Counted from the stretch's first letter, positions 15,729-24,673 are shown. The stretch: 64,000 bases of DNA from Yersinia enterocolitica subsp. enterocolitica (GCF_901472495.1 NZ_LR590469.1:4340001-4404000), one strand, 5' to 3'. Notes: a model not told the origin generated them from the sequence alone. Numbers and translations: made by a program.

Positions 15729-17195
15729 TTATATTGTTTTATTTTGTGAACCATCACTGACGGGGGCCTGATAGCCACCACCGAGTGAACGGATCAAACC
15801 AATCTTGGCCTGCAATAAGTTGTTGCTGGCATTGAGTTCTGATTGCTGCTGTTGCAGGTATTGCGACTGGCTAATCAACAGTTCATCGCGCCCGATAATC
15901 CCTGCCGTATATCGAGCGTCGGCGACGTTATAAACCTTCTGCATAGATTGCGATGCGGATATAGCTTGCTGTAGCTGGAGTTGACTGCTTTGTTGGATGG
16001 TGATGGCATCCGCCGTTTCCCGCACAGCATTGAGGATGGTTTGGTTATAGGATTCAACCGCTTCATCATAAAGGGCTGATTCCTCGCCTAACTTACTGCG
16101 CAACGCGCCAGCGTGGAAAATGGGCAGTGAGATGGCTGGAGCAAAGTTCCATGCCTGACTGGCCGCTTCCAACAGATTAGGGTTGGTGCCCTGGAAGTTA
16201 GTGGTAGATAGCCCGGCAAATCCGGTAATGGATAAGCTGGGATAAAACTCTTTACGTGCCGCTTTAACTCGCTGGTCATAAGATTCAACCAGTTGGCGCT
16301 GAGCAGCAATATCCGGCCGTTTGCCCAATAAATCCGTGGTCAGCTCGCCTTTAGGGGCCAGGCGGGTGATATCTGGTAATGGCACCTGGCGTAAATTTTG
16401 TGTGGCATTCGGGCCTTGCCCTGTCAGCGCTGCCAACTGATGTTTCAGTTGTTCACCTTGAGATTGCAGTTGAATGATTTGTTGTTTGGCCGTATCCGCC
16501 TGAGCTTTTGTTTGCTGTGGGATTTCAATGCCATAGATGCCCGCCTGATATTGCTTAGTGCGCAGTTCAGCCAGACGATCATTATTATCGACTTCCTGCT
16601 GCAACACATTTTGCAGGGCAAAATTACTCTGTAATTGGTAATAAACCGATGCCACTGAGCTGGTTAGTGTCAGCGCGGCCTGCTGCTGTTCTGCACGGGC
16701 AGAATTAACTTGTGCATTGGCGGCATTGACCCGATTGCGGTATTTACCCCACCAATCAAACTCATAGCTAAGATTCAGGCCAAGAATATTGGAGGTTTCA
16801 TACAAGGGCTTGTCAGGATACGACTGCAAGAACGGTTGTAGTGTATTTTGCGAAACCTTTTCTCGTTTACTGCTACCGTTGAGGTCCAGGTTGGGGCCAT
16901 TTGCTGCATCAGCCTGACCCACTACGCTTTGTGCTTCACGCACCCGTGCCGCCGCTTGTTTAAGCGAAGGCGAGGTTTGTAAGCTTTGGGACATCAAAGC
17001 ATCAAGTTGGGGATCTTCCAGTACCCGCCACCACTGAGGACTGAGTGCCAACGAGCTGACTTTGGGTTGCGCCAATTGCAGTTGTTGGTTATCCAGCATT
17101 TGAGACTGAGGAGCAATATTATCGCTTGAGGCGCAGCCCGCCAGTATGAGTACGACGAGCAGGGGCGCGAGTCTCCAGCTATGTGGGGATGACAT
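15729..17195 (-). CDS. NodT-type outer membrane efflux lipoprotein
   Basis: An outer-membrane factor of the RND/EmrAB-type pumps: 488 residues with two OEP repeats and the lipobox LILAGCASS, Cys21 being the lipidated residue. The TolC fold is indicated by helix-forming alternations such as QSLQTSPSLKQAAARVREAQSVVGQADAANGP. E. coli emrAB has no OMF gene and uses TolC; here a dedicated channel sits between the regulator and the adaptor, so the pump is probably self-contained. Confidence 0.92.
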   Translation of the reverse strand: MSSPHSWRLAPLLVVLILAGCASSDNIAPQSQMLDNQQLQLAQPKVSSLALSPQWWRVLEDPQLDALMSQSLQTSPSLKQAAARVREAQSVVGQADAANGPNLDLNGSSKREKVSQNTLQPFLQSYPDKPLYETSNILGLNLSYEFDWWGKYRNRVNAANAQVNSARAEQQQAALTLTSSVASVYYQLQSNFALQNVLQQEVDNNDRLAELRTKQYQAGIYGIEIPQQTKAQADTAKQQIIQLQSQGEQLKHQLAALTGQGPNATQNLRQVPLPDITRLAPKGELTTDLLGKRPDIAAQRQLVESYDQRVKAARKEFYPSLSITGFAGLSTTNFQGTNPNLLEAASQAWNFAPAISLPIFHAGALRSKLGEESALYDEAVESYNQTILNAVRETADAITIQQSSQLQLQQAISASQSMQKVYNVADARYTAGIIGRDELLISQSQYLQQQQSELNASNNLLQAKIGLIRSLGGGYQAPVSDGSQNKTI

Positions 17196-17242
17196 AGTGA
17201 TTTACCTGGATAAAGTTATGTATCTGGATAGAACCGGTGGAA

Positions 17243-17779
17243 TTACTGTTCCGGTATTTCCATTTGGTCCAAACGCGTCAGCAACTTGCGCGTCAGCGTT
17301 TCAAGCTGTTGCTGCTCGTCGGCGTCCAGTGTTGACCAAAGAAAATGCAGACACTTATGTTGTGGGGGAAGTAGCTGATTTAAAAACTCAACGCCCGCCT
17401 CGGTCAGATGTAAATGCAAACAACGGCGGTCATTGTGGCTTTCACGGCGTTCAATCCAGCCTTTCTTTTCCAACTCGTCAGCAATACGGGTGGCATTGGT
17501 GCGTGAAGACCCCAGTGCGGCACTGAGTTCTGACGGCTGAATACTGTGGCTCTCTTGTGCTTCCAGTGTAATTAGCGCCATAAACAGGGTCTCGTTAATC
17601 CCTTGTGCTTTCAGCATCTTATTGCGATTTTCCAGCAACTTACTGTGCATATGCATACATAAGCGCGTCAGCAGAATTTCTTGGTAAGGGAAATCTTTCT
17701 GACGTTTGGCACGAGAGTTAAGCATCTGTTCGATGGGACTAAAGGAACTTTCCATTATAAGGAGCCTCATTAATTTCAA
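17243..17779 (-). CDS. emrR: MarR family repressor EmrR (MprA)
   Basis: A 178-residue winged-helix regulator matching E. coli EmrR/MprA (176 residues). The recognition region is LSAALGSSRTNATRIADELEKKGWIERRESHNDRRCLHLHLTEAG in content (helix 3 around SSRTNATRIADEL, wing around SHNDRR). In E. coli it represses emrRAB and releases DNA on binding hydrophobic uncouplers. It is the first gene of the operon, and the 147-bp region upstream to ygaH is AT-rich and is the probable site of autoregulation. Confidence 0.94.
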   Translation of the reverse strand: MKLMRLLIMESSFSPIEQMLNSRAKRQKDFPYQEILLTRLCMHMHSKLLENRNKMLKAQGINETLFMALITLEAQESHSIQPSELSAALGSSRTNATRIADELEKKGWIERRESHNDRRCLHLHLTEAGVEFLNQLLPPQHKCLHFLWSTLDADEQQQLETLTRKLLTRLDQMEIPEQ

Positions 17780-17926
17780 ATGGTACAGTAACGGTAGTGA
17801 CTAATAATGTAAACGGGTTAATAAGAGAAAAATTTAGCAATTCGTGTTATTCAGTCACTGTGTGTGAATAATTAGTATTATTAATTGTAAGGATATTGTG
17901 TTTCAGTTCACAATTCAGGCAAATTG

Positions 17927-18268
17927 TTATGCCAAAATCATCAGTAATTTGAATGTCAGACCGTAACTGAGTGCTCCCAGTAAGGTGGCGAAGATAATAC
18001 TGTTGGTTTTATAAAAGCATCCACAGATAACTAAAAAACCAATTAGTGTAGGAATTAATTTCTGTGGGTTATGCACTATCTCCGGGGTACTGGAAACCAC
18101 CAACAACGCACAGATAGAGGCGATCCCGATGCTGTCTAGCAACAGGGAGACTTTCCCTCGTTGCAGGCCTGCTTGTTTACGGGCAGGCCCCAGGCGCAGC
18201 GGCAGATAACGAAACAGGTAATTGACCGTTCCCACCACCAAACCAATGATCACAACATCCATATTCAT
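17927..18268 (-). CDS. ygaH: Branched-chain amino acid exporter small subunit YgaH (AzlD)
   Basis: The 113-residue AzlD-family membrane protein that forms the L-valine/methionine exporter with YgaZ. It has about four hydrophobic segments (MDVVIIGLVVGTVNYLFRYLPLRLG at the start; FLVICGCFYKTNSIIFATLLGAL near the end). Its start overlaps the last 4 bases of ygaZ (ATGA), indicating translational coupling. The order ygaZ-ygaH-emrR is the same as in E. coli. Confidence 0.93.
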   Translation of the reverse strand: MNMDVVIIGLVVGTVNYLFRYLPLRLGPARKQAGLQRGKVSLLLDSIGIASICALLVVSSTPEIVHNPQKLIPTLIGFLVICGCFYKTNSIIFATLLGALSYGLTFKLLMILA

Positions 18269-19038
18269 GGCTTCGGCTCCTCTTTATCACTCTCGTTATT
18301 TTCTATAACGGTCTCGGGGACGGGTTGGAGCAGGGCTGCCAGGCATCCGCCGCCAATACCGGCTAAAATAGCCACCGGAATAGAGAACAGCAGCACGCCC
18401 AGCAAGGCTCCGGTCAGTGAAGCAATAACGGTAAGGCTGTATTGGCGTTTGAACGAGGCCAATAAGAAGCTGAGGAATAGCGCCGGGAGCATAAAGGAGA
18501 GTGATGCTTCAATCGCCGGGTAATTTTCCAGCGGCCCATGACCAAACATCGCGCCGATAGCGGTGCCAGCTACCCAAGACAACCAAGAGGTGAACGCGAT
18601 GCCAAGCATCCAGTTTTCACTCCAGCGCCGTTGATCTTTCATTAGCTTGGTTGTTGCGGCGGCAAACACTTCATCAGTAAGACCAAAGGCCCACAGCGCC
18701 GTTTTTTTGCCAGATAACCTGGTTACAATGCGGTGTTTCAGTGCTGGCCCGTACAAGATATGGCGGACATCCATAGCCATCACGGTCAAGGCGGAAACCC
18801 ACAATGACATCCCCGCGCTGAGCAGGGCGGTAATAACGAATTGGCTGGCTCCGGCATAAATAATGCAAGAAAAGAAAATAGCTTCCCACGGAGTAAAGCC
18901 AAGTTTTACCGAACTCAAACCAAAGGCAAAAGCAACGGGTAGATAACCGATAACAATCGGTAGGCTATCGGTTATTCCTTCAATAAAGGTGGCGGTCGGC
19001 TGGGCCGTCGAGGGGGAGTCGGTGGTTTGGCTTTGCAT
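18265..19038 (-). CDS. ygaZ: Branched-chain amino acid exporter large subunit YgaZ (AzlC)
   Basis: The 257-residue AzlC-family permease. Conserved features include LPIVIGYLPVAFAFGLSSVKLGFTPWEA near the N-terminus, SFLYAGASQF-like text as SCIIYAGASQFVITAL, and MDVRHILYGPAL. It is predicted to export L-valine and related amino acids from the cytoplasm in complex with YgaH. The frame ends inside the ygaH start codon. Confidence 0.93.
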   Translation of the reverse strand: MQSQTTDSPSTAQPTATFIEGITDSLPIVIGYLPVAFAFGLSSVKLGFTPWEAIFFSCIIYAGASQFVITALLSAGMSLWVSALTVMAMDVRHILYGPALKHRIVTRLSGKKTALWAFGLTDEVFAAATTKLMKDQRRWSENWMLGIAFTSWLSWVAGTAIGAMFGHGPLENYPAIEASLSFMLPALFLSFLLASFKRQYSLTVIASLTGALLGVLLFSIPVAILAGIGGGCLAALLQPVPETVIENNESDKEEPKP

Positions 19039-19147
19039 AGGGTCAGCTATCGGTAATTTGGGTTACGGGATAATAAAAGTTAAGTAACATTACCAGAGTG
19101 GTAATTGTCTTAATACCCTATAACCCAAATTTATATCTCAATTGATT

Positions 19148-19165
19148 ATTAGTTAGCTAACTAAT
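19148..19165. promoter_or_regulatory. 18-bp perfect palindrome upstream of ygaZ
   Basis: ATTAGTTAGCTAACTAAT is perfectly symmetrical. It lies between the stop codon of the ygaY-like MFS gene and the ygaZ start, 110 bp upstream of the latter. It could be an operator or the remnant of a hairpin; there is no T tract. Confidence 0.3.
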
Positions 19166-19170
19166 TAAGA

Positions 19171-20373
19171 TTACTCGACCGGTTGATTAGCAGGGGGATC
19201 AAAGCGTTTACCAGCCAACCAGGTGGTGATGTTCAAGATACATAGCACCAGTCCGGCAAGCGCCACACCATACCAGCCTGCATGTTGATAGGCGGCGGCT
19301 GAAATCAGGGAACCTAATGCCCCACCAATAAAGTAAGTGGTCATATAACCCGCAGTTAAGCGATTTCTGGCTTCTGGCATCATGCGGTATATCACGCTCT
19401 GATTGGTGACATGCACCCCTTGAACGGCCAGATCTAACACGATAATCCCGATTATCAGTGCAGTGATTGAATGCTGTCCCAGGGCTATTGGGATCCATGA
19501 CAACAGCAATAATATCAAACCCACGCTGGTGGTTATCCGCGCCTTTCCTTTATCTGCCAACTGACCAGCTTTGGTGGCCATTAATGCACCCGCCGCCCCG
19601 ACCAAACCAAATAGCCCGATCGTGGCTTCTGAATAGCCAAAAGGTGGCGAAGCCAGCAGGAAAGCCATTGACGTCCACAAGACACTAAAGTTGGCAAATG
19701 ACAGTGCACCCAGTAAGGCGCGGGTGCGCAGCACTGGGGTACGGATAAATAAAGAAAATATTGAGCCGAGCAACTGACCATAATTGAGGCCGGAATGTTG
19801 CTTATAGCGCGGCAGATAGCGCCATAGAATCAACGCCATGATTATCATCAATACACTGGCAACCCAATAAATGGTACGCCATCCCCCGATGGAGGCCAAT
19901 GCGCCCGCCACCGTTCGTGCCAGTAAAATACCCAACAATAGGCCGCTCATGATAATACCGACCACTTTACCGCGTTTTTCCGGTGCAGCTAGTGTGGCGG
20001 CTAAGGGCACCAGCAATTGCGCCACCACCGAGAACAAGCCGGTGAGGGCGGTGCCGACAATCATCATCGCGAGGTTTTGCGACATCGCGGTAATCAGCAT
20101 GCCGCCTGCCGCCAGCAGAGTCATACCGACAATCAACCCGCGCCGCTCAAACATATCCCCCAAAGGAACCAGGAACATTAACCCCACCGCGTAGCCTAAC
20201 TGAGCCGCCGTTACGATGAAACCGGCCTGATTGACCGAAAGGTTAAAGGCTTGTGCGATGGTTTCCAGCAGTGGCTGGGCATAATAGTTGCTGGCAACCG
20301 CCAGTCCGGTAGCGACCGACATCAAGACAATCAATGCTGGGCTTAAACCGGCGTTTTCGGTTTTTTGTGTCAT
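19171..20373 (-). CDS. ygaY: MFS transporter (YgaY-like, DHA1)
   Basis: A 400-residue permease with 12 predicted hydrophobic segments. Motif A is seen in the loop after helix 2 (PLGDMFERRGLIVGM) and its counterpart in the second half (GQLADKGKARITT). The position next to ygaZ corresponds to E. coli ygaY, which is a broken gene there; this copy is intact. The substrate is unknown; the family mostly exports sugars, amino acids or drugs. Confidence 0.85.
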   Translation of the reverse strand: MTQKTENAGLSPALIVLMSVATGLAVASNYYAQPLLETIAQAFNLSVNQAGFIVTAAQLGYAVGLMFLVPLGDMFERRGLIVGMTLLAAGGMLITAMSQNLAMMIVGTALTGLFSVVAQLLVPLAATLAAPEKRGKVVGIIMSGLLLGILLARTVAGALASIGGWRTIYWVASVLMIIMALILWRYLPRYKQHSGLNYGQLLGSIFSLFIRTPVLRTRALLGALSFANFSVLWTSMAFLLASPPFGYSEATIGLFGLVGAAGALMATKAGQLADKGKARITTSVGLILLLLSWIPIALGQHSITALIIGIIVLDLAVQGVHVTNQSVIYRMMPEARNRLTAGYMTTYFIGGALGSLISAAAYQHAGWYGVALAGLVLCILNITTWLAGKRFDPPANQPVE

Positions 20374-20481
20374 AGCGAATTATTCTGAATTGAAAAGAGC
20401 GACAGTATTAGATAAATAAAGGTGATAAACCAATAGATAAATTTTACCTCACTTTAATTCAGTTTAGTTTTGGGTAGGTTT

Positions 20482-20516
20482 GGTTGATGGTTGATGGTTG
20501 ATGGTTGATGGTTGAT
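20482..20516 (+). repeat. Tandem heptanucleotide repeat (GGTTGAT)5
   Basis: Five perfect copies of the 7-mer GGTTGAT in an intergenic region. It lies 109 bp upstream of the ygaY-like gene start and 65 bp before the 446-bp element. Confidence 0.9.
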
Positions 20517-20580
20517 TAAGTGATTTAGTTCGGTTGTTAGAGTATGGGATCTGATTTCGGTTGATAGACGTTCAGTTATC

Positions 20581-21026
20581 ACCTTACCTCTGCGGCTTCA
20601 ACCGAGCAGGAGGGCATCCCTGCCCAAGCGCGCTTTTCGCCGAGGTATTCGTCCCGTCCTTGGGACTCACCCCTTCGGGGCCACTGCAAGCAGCGTTCAA
20701 ATCTGCTCCCGGCAGATTTGTCCATGTCCGCTCACTCTACCCTCCATTCTTGTCGGCAATATTCCTGATTGCGCTCAAAATCAAAACCACGGTTTTTGAC
20801 CTTGATGTTAAAAGCACATTTGAGCCGCCGAGTGAAGAATGAAGGTAGGACGCGAGGCATGGATGCCGAGCGAGGGCCGCTTGAGCATGGATGCGAATCG
20901 GCCCGGTCCGTCAGCGAAATGATGAGTGAGGGAACCCACGCAGTGGGCAAGCGATACGGGCGCAAGCGCGGGATTCCACAAGGGGGCCGCAGCCCCCTTT
21001 GGCGGTTGAGGCGGCAATGGTTAAGT
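20581..21026. repeat. 446-bp intergenic element with terminal inverted repeats
   Basis: The ends are imperfect inverted repeats of 24 bp (17 matches): ACCTTACCTCTGCGGCTTCAACCG at the left, and the complement of CGGTTGAGGCGGCAATGGTTAAGT at the right. Inside are several hairpins, such as CAAATCTGC-TCCC-GGCAGATTTG (20698-20720) and a GGGGGC/GCCCCC hairpin near 20983-20999. Base composition is richer in GC than the AT-rich flanks. Open frames exist on both strands but have low-complexity, inconsistent content and no ribosome sites. From memory, similar short open frames are often annotated as hypothetical proteins in Yersinia and Serratia, which would fit a dispersed non-coding repeat. Confidence 0.55.
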
Positions 21027-21060
21027 TGACTCAGGTGCTTTAACAACCGAACCTGATCAT

Positions 21061-21085
21061 CAAACCAAACCAAACCAAACCAAAT
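21061..21085 (+). repeat. Tandem pentanucleotide repeat (CAAAC)4 CAAAT
   Basis: Four perfect CAAAC units followed by CAAAT, just beyond the right end of the 446-bp element. The rest of the segment to 21219 shows no gene. Confidence 0.85.
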
Positions 21086-21219
21086 TCACTCCGAAATTAA
21101 ACTCACATGCGCTGCCACAATCCGCCAGCCGCAGGGCAGCTTAACCTCGCTAAAATCGGGTAGCAGTTCAATTTACTCTTCTGTCTATCCTCAGCGCTTA
21201 AGATTGTGTCGTGGTTAAC

Positions 21220-21990
21220 TTACAACAACAAAAACTTATCGCTATCGTAGAAAGCCGGAAACCTTTCCCGATAGGCCTGTAAGGTTTCTAAAGACAACTC
21301 CGCATCCAGTTGCGCCGCTTGCCTTGGTTCTGTCTGGGCCAGAATCTCGCCCAGGGCATCCAAAATCACACTATCCCCCTGATAATGATGACCATTATCA
21401 TCATCACCAACCCGATTACAGCCAGCGACATAAGCCTGATTTTCTATTGCTCGTGCCGCCAATAGAGTTTGCCAATGTTTAGCGCGGGCGGTAGGCCAGT
21501 TAGCGACATACAGAGCTAAATCATAATCTTGCTGATTGCGCGACCACACCGGAAAGCGCAGGTCATAACAAACTTGCGGCAGAATTCGCCAGCCGCGCCA
21601 CTCAACAACTTTACGCTCTTTACCCGCCAGGTAGTGATGGTGCTCACCAGCCATACGGAATAAGTGGCGTTTGTCATAGTGATGGATTGTCCCATCTGGC
21701 TGCACCAACAGAAAACGGTTAACTGCGCCGTCAGGGGTATTCAGAGCTACGCTGCCGCCAATCAGAGCATCGGTGCGCACCGACCAATGGCGTAACCAAT
21801 CAATGACCTCGTTTTCTGGCAATGCATTTTCAGCGGCATTCATCGCAAAACCGCTGGTAAACATTTCCGGCAATACAATCACATCACGCTGCTGTATGGA
21901 TTCCAGCAGCATGTCAAAGTGGCGTAGATTCGCCTGAGCATCCAGCCACACCAGCGGTTGTTGCAGCAGAGTTAGTTTTAAAGTTGACAC
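21220..21990 (-). CDS. yafV: Nitrilase-family omega-amidase YafV
   Basis: Carbon-nitrogen hydrolase that probably hydrolyses 2-oxoglutaramate (and the related succinamate), the by-product of glutamine-dependent transamination. The catalytic triad is visible: Glu in VLPEMFTSGF, Lys in YDKRHLFRM and Cys in ILPQVCYDLRFPVW. A longer frame exists, but a GTG at 21990 preceded by GGAG at the right distance gives 256 residues, the family length, and removes an unlikely Cys-rich leader. The start lies inside the last codons of ybdL (13-bp overlap), so the two are coupled and probably act in sequence in methionine salvage. Confidence 0.92.
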   Translation of the reverse strand: MSTLKLTLLQQPLVWLDAQANLRHFDMLLESIQQRDVIVLPEMFTSGFAMNAAENALPENEVIDWLRHWSVRTDALIGGSVALNTPDGAVNRFLLVQPDGTIHHYDKRHLFRMAGEHHHYLAGKERKVVEWRGWRILPQVCYDLRFPVWSRNQQDYDLALYVANWPTARAKHWQTLLAARAIENQAYVAGCNRVGDDDNGHHYQGDSVILDALGEILAQTEPRQAAQLDAELSLETLQAYRERFPAFYDSDKFLLL

Positions 21991-23138
21991 AATCGCTCCG
22001 CAGCAGCATCCAGCGTGGCATCCTGTTTGGCGAAGCACAACCGGATCAATTTATGGGGGAACGGGCCTGCGCAGAATACTGATAAAGGTATCGCGGCGAC
22101 ACCTACGTGTTCGGTGAGCCATTTGCAGAACTCTACATCGTCGAGATCAGAAATAGCGCTGTAGTCGGCCAACAAGAAGTAAGTTCCTTCACTGGGTAGA
22201 ATGTTGAATCGGCTGGCTGACAGCGCATTGACGAATCGATCGCGGCGCGCGCGGTAGAATTCCGGCAATTGTTGCCAATGTTCCGGTTCGCTATTAAGCA
22301 TGTCAGCCAGTGCAAATTGAACTGGAGTGCACACCGAAAATGTCAAATATTGGTGAATTTTGCGCACTTCGGCACTGATCGCCGCAGGGGCGATGCAATA
22401 ACCCGCTTTCCAGCCGGTCATATGAAAAGTTTTGCCGAAAGAGGAGACCGCAATAGCCCGCTGGCGCAATTGTGGATGAGCCAACACACTGGCATGGCCT
22501 GCCGCGCTGAAGCAGATGTGTTCGTATACTTCATCACTGAGAACATAGATATTGCGCTCAGCAATCACTTGCCACAATTGTTCAAAATCTGCTGCGCGCC
22601 AAACTGTTGCCGAGGGGTTATGTGGCGTATTCACAATCACCAATCGGGTGCGTTCAGATATCAAATCAGCAAACTCAGCCCAGTCGGTGTTGAATGCGGG
22701 AGGTTTAAGCGCAATGCGTTTGAGTATTCCGCCGGCCAATTTAACTACTGGGGCATAACTGTCATAGCTGGGATCAAAGCAAATAACTTCGTCGCCTGGG
22801 CGCACCAGCGCGGTGATGGCGGCAAAGAGTGCTTCGCTGGCACCGGTGGTGACAGTGACTTCGCTATCGGCATCGGGTTGCCAGCCATAGATTTTAGCTG
22901 TTTTCTCGGCGATGGCGGTGCGTAGCGGTGCGACGCCGGTCATGGGAGCATATTGGTTTGCGCCCTGACTAACATGATAGGCTAATCGTTGTTTTAAATA
23001 ATCTGGGCCATCAAAATCAGGGAAGCCTTGCGACAGGTTAATTGCTTGATGTTTTTGCGCCAATGCACTCATTTGCGTAAAGATTGTGGTGCCCTGTGCG
23101 GGTAATTTACTGTCTGGAATAAAAGATAAAGTGCTCAT
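21978..23138 (-). CDS. ybdL: Methionine aminotransferase YbdL (fold-type I PLP)
   Basis: A 386-residue aminotransferase that converts 4-methylthio-2-oxobutyrate to methionine, the last step of the salvage pathway (MtnE role). The PLP lysine is in SSFGKTFHMTGWKAGY; the Asn/Asp/Tyr sites are in NTPHNPSATVW and YVLSDEVYEHICF, and the Arg that holds the substrate carboxylate is in LIRLCFAK. It is divergent from mtnB, with a MetJ-box array between them. Confidence 0.93.
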   Translation of the reverse strand: MSTLSFIPDSKLPAQGTTIFTQMSALAQKHQAINLSQGFPDFDGPDYLKQRLAYHVSQGANQYAPMTGVAPLRTAIAEKTAKIYGWQPDADSEVTVTTGASEALFAAITALVRPGDEVICFDPSYDSYAPVVKLAGGILKRIALKPPAFNTDWAEFADLISERTRLVIVNTPHNPSATVWRAADFEQLWQVIAERNIYVLSDEVYEHICFSAAGHASVLAHPQLRQRAIAVSSFGKTFHMTGWKAGYCIAPAAISAEVRKIHQYLTFSVCTPVQFALADMLNSEPEHWQQLPEFYRARRDRFVNALSASRFNILPSEGTYFLLADYSAISDLDDVEFCKWLTEHVGVAAIPLSVFCAGPFPHKLIRLCFAKQDATLDAAAERLCQL

Positions 23139-23205
23139 GGCAGGTGAATACTCCTGGCGCTGTATGTTGCTGTCAATATAACACGATGTTAAGATTTGGC
23201 AATCA

Positions 23206-23237
23206 AGACGCTTAGATGTTTAAACGGCTAAATGACG
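23206..23237. promoter_or_regulatory. Tandem MetJ boxes between ybdL and mtnB
   Basis: Four adjacent 8-mers read AGACGCTT, AGATGTTT, AAACGGCT and AAATGACG. The first three match the AGACGTCT met box at 6 of 8 positions each, in register, which is the arrangement MetJ binds cooperatively. The site is 68 bp from the ybdL start and 118 bp from the mtnB start. Confidence 0.7.
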
Positions 23238-23354
23238 AAATTGGCTAAGCATAGATAAAATTATGCTAATGATTTTTTTGCGCTAACAAATGTCGTCATG
23301 CCGATTGCAGTGGCAACATGCCATAGCACATCAACACCACAACAGGGATATGCA

Positions 23355-23987
23355 ATGACAGAAAATGTACAACTCGGCGCGCTGCTAGCCGCCTGCCACT
23401 GGATTGGCGAGAAGGGCTGGTGCCCAGCGACCGGCGGCAATATGTCCCTGCGGCTAGATTCCGCTCAATGTCTGGTTACGGAGTCGGGCAAAGATAAAGG
23501 GAGTTTGACCGCGGATGATTTTTTGCTGGTGGAGACGGCCAATAACCATGTTCCCAGCGGGCGCACCCCGTCAGCGGAAACTGGCCTGCATACCCTGCTT
23601 TATCGGCTGTACCCTGAAATCAATGCGGTATTACATACTCACTCGGTGAATGCTACGGTGCTATCGCGCGTCGAGCGTAGCAATGAGTTGGTATTGCACG
23701 GCTACGAGATGCAGAAATCCCTCTCGGGGCAACGCAGTCATCTGGATAGCGTGGTGATCCCCATCTTCGATAATGATCAGGATATCCCGGCCTTGGCACA
23801 GCGAGTTGCCGCGCTGGCTGATAATCATCCATTACGTTATGGTTTTTTGGTCCGTGGGCATGGTTTGTATTGTTGGGGAAATAGTGTGTCTGAAGCCCGC
23901 CGTCATTTGGAAGGGCTGGAGTTCCTGTTCCAGTGTGAACTGCAACGCCGTCTGTTGGATGCCAATTTTAAACTGGGGGCAAAATGA
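23355..23987 (+). CDS. mtnB: Methylthioribulose-1-phosphate dehydratase
   Basis: A class II aldolase/adducin-family enzyme (210 residues) that dehydrates 5-methylthioribulose 1-phosphate to diketomethylthiopentyl 1-phosphate. Zinc-binding histidines are visible in VLHTHSVNATV and in the C-terminal LVRGHGLYCWG. The ATG at 23355 is used because MTENVQLGALLAACHWIG is the conserved start; the longer frame adds 19 unlikely residues. It is the first gene of mtnBCD and overlaps mtnC by 4 bases. Confidence 0.95.
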   Translation: MTENVQLGALLAACHWIGEKGWCPATGGNMSLRLDSAQCLVTESGKDKGSLTADDFLLVETANNHVPSGRTPSAETGLHTLLYRLYPEINAVLHTHSVNATVLSRVERSNELVLHGYEMQKSLSGQRSHLDSVVIPIFDNDQDIPALAQRVAALADNHPLRYGFLVRGHGLYCWGNSVSEARRHLEGLEFLFQCELQRRLLDANFKLGAK

Positions 23988-24673
23988 TTCAGGCAATAGT
24001 GACCGATATTGAAGGCACCACTACCGACATCCGCTTTGTCCAGCAAGTGTTGTTTCCATATGCTCGTGAGCGGCTGACGCCTTTTTTACGTGAACATCAG
24101 CAGGATGAAGAGGTTGCGAACGCATTGCTCAGCTTGCGGCGTGAGGTTGAACAACCGGATGCAGATATTGAAACTCTGATTACCACATTGCACAGTTTTA
24201 TGGATGAAGACCGCAAATCTACTGCGCTAAAAGCCATTCAGGGCATTATTTGGCGCAGCGGTTATCTGCAAGGTGATTTTCGTGGCCATCTGTACCCCGA
24301 TGTTACGCCGCAACTGGCTGATTGGCAGCAGCAAGGGCTGAAGTTGTATGTCTATTCATCCGGTTCGGTTGATGCTCAGAAATTATTGTTTGGTTACAGT
24401 GATGCAGGTGATTTACAGCCATTATTCAGTGGTTATTTTGATACCCATGTTGGGGCAAAGCGCGAAGTGAGCGCTTACCAGAATATTGCTCATCAGCTGG
24501 CTATTGCCCCGCAAGCATTGCTGTTTTTATCTGATATCCGCCAAGAATTGGATGCCGCACAGCTTGCCGGTTGGCAGACTTGTCAGTTGATTCGAGATCT
24601 TCCCGACAGCGAAAGCCGTCATCTCCAAGTCAGCCGTTTTGATGAAATAGACATAGAGGGTTTTACAGCATGA
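23984..24673 (+). CDS. mtnC: Enolase-phosphatase E1
   Basis: A bifunctional HAD-superfamily enzyme (229 residues) that enolises and then dephosphorylates the diketone phosphate to acireductone. HAD motif I is TDIEGTTTDI with Asp8 as the nucleophile, motif II is YSSGSVDAQKLLFGYS, and motif IV is FLSDIRQELDAA. The start overlaps the mtnB stop (ATGA) and the end overlaps mtnD by 4 bases, so the three are a tightly coupled operon. Confidence 0.95.
   Translation: MIQAIVTDIEGTTTDIRFVQQVLFPYARERLTPFLREHQQDEEVANALLSLRREVEQPDADIETLITTLHSFMDEDRKSTALKAIQGIIWRSGYLQGDFRGHLYPDVTPQLADWQQQGLKLYVYSSGSVDAQKLLFGYSDAGDLQPLFSGYFDTHVGAKREVSAYQNIAHQLAIAPQALLFLSDIRQELDAAQLAGWQTCQLIRDLPDSESRHLQVSRFDEIDIEGFTA

Noticed and set aside
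20561..21073. Open frames on both strands in the 446-bp element
   Set aside because: They overlap on opposite strands, lack ribosome sites and recognisable domains, and coincide with hairpins; more likely a non-coding repeat.
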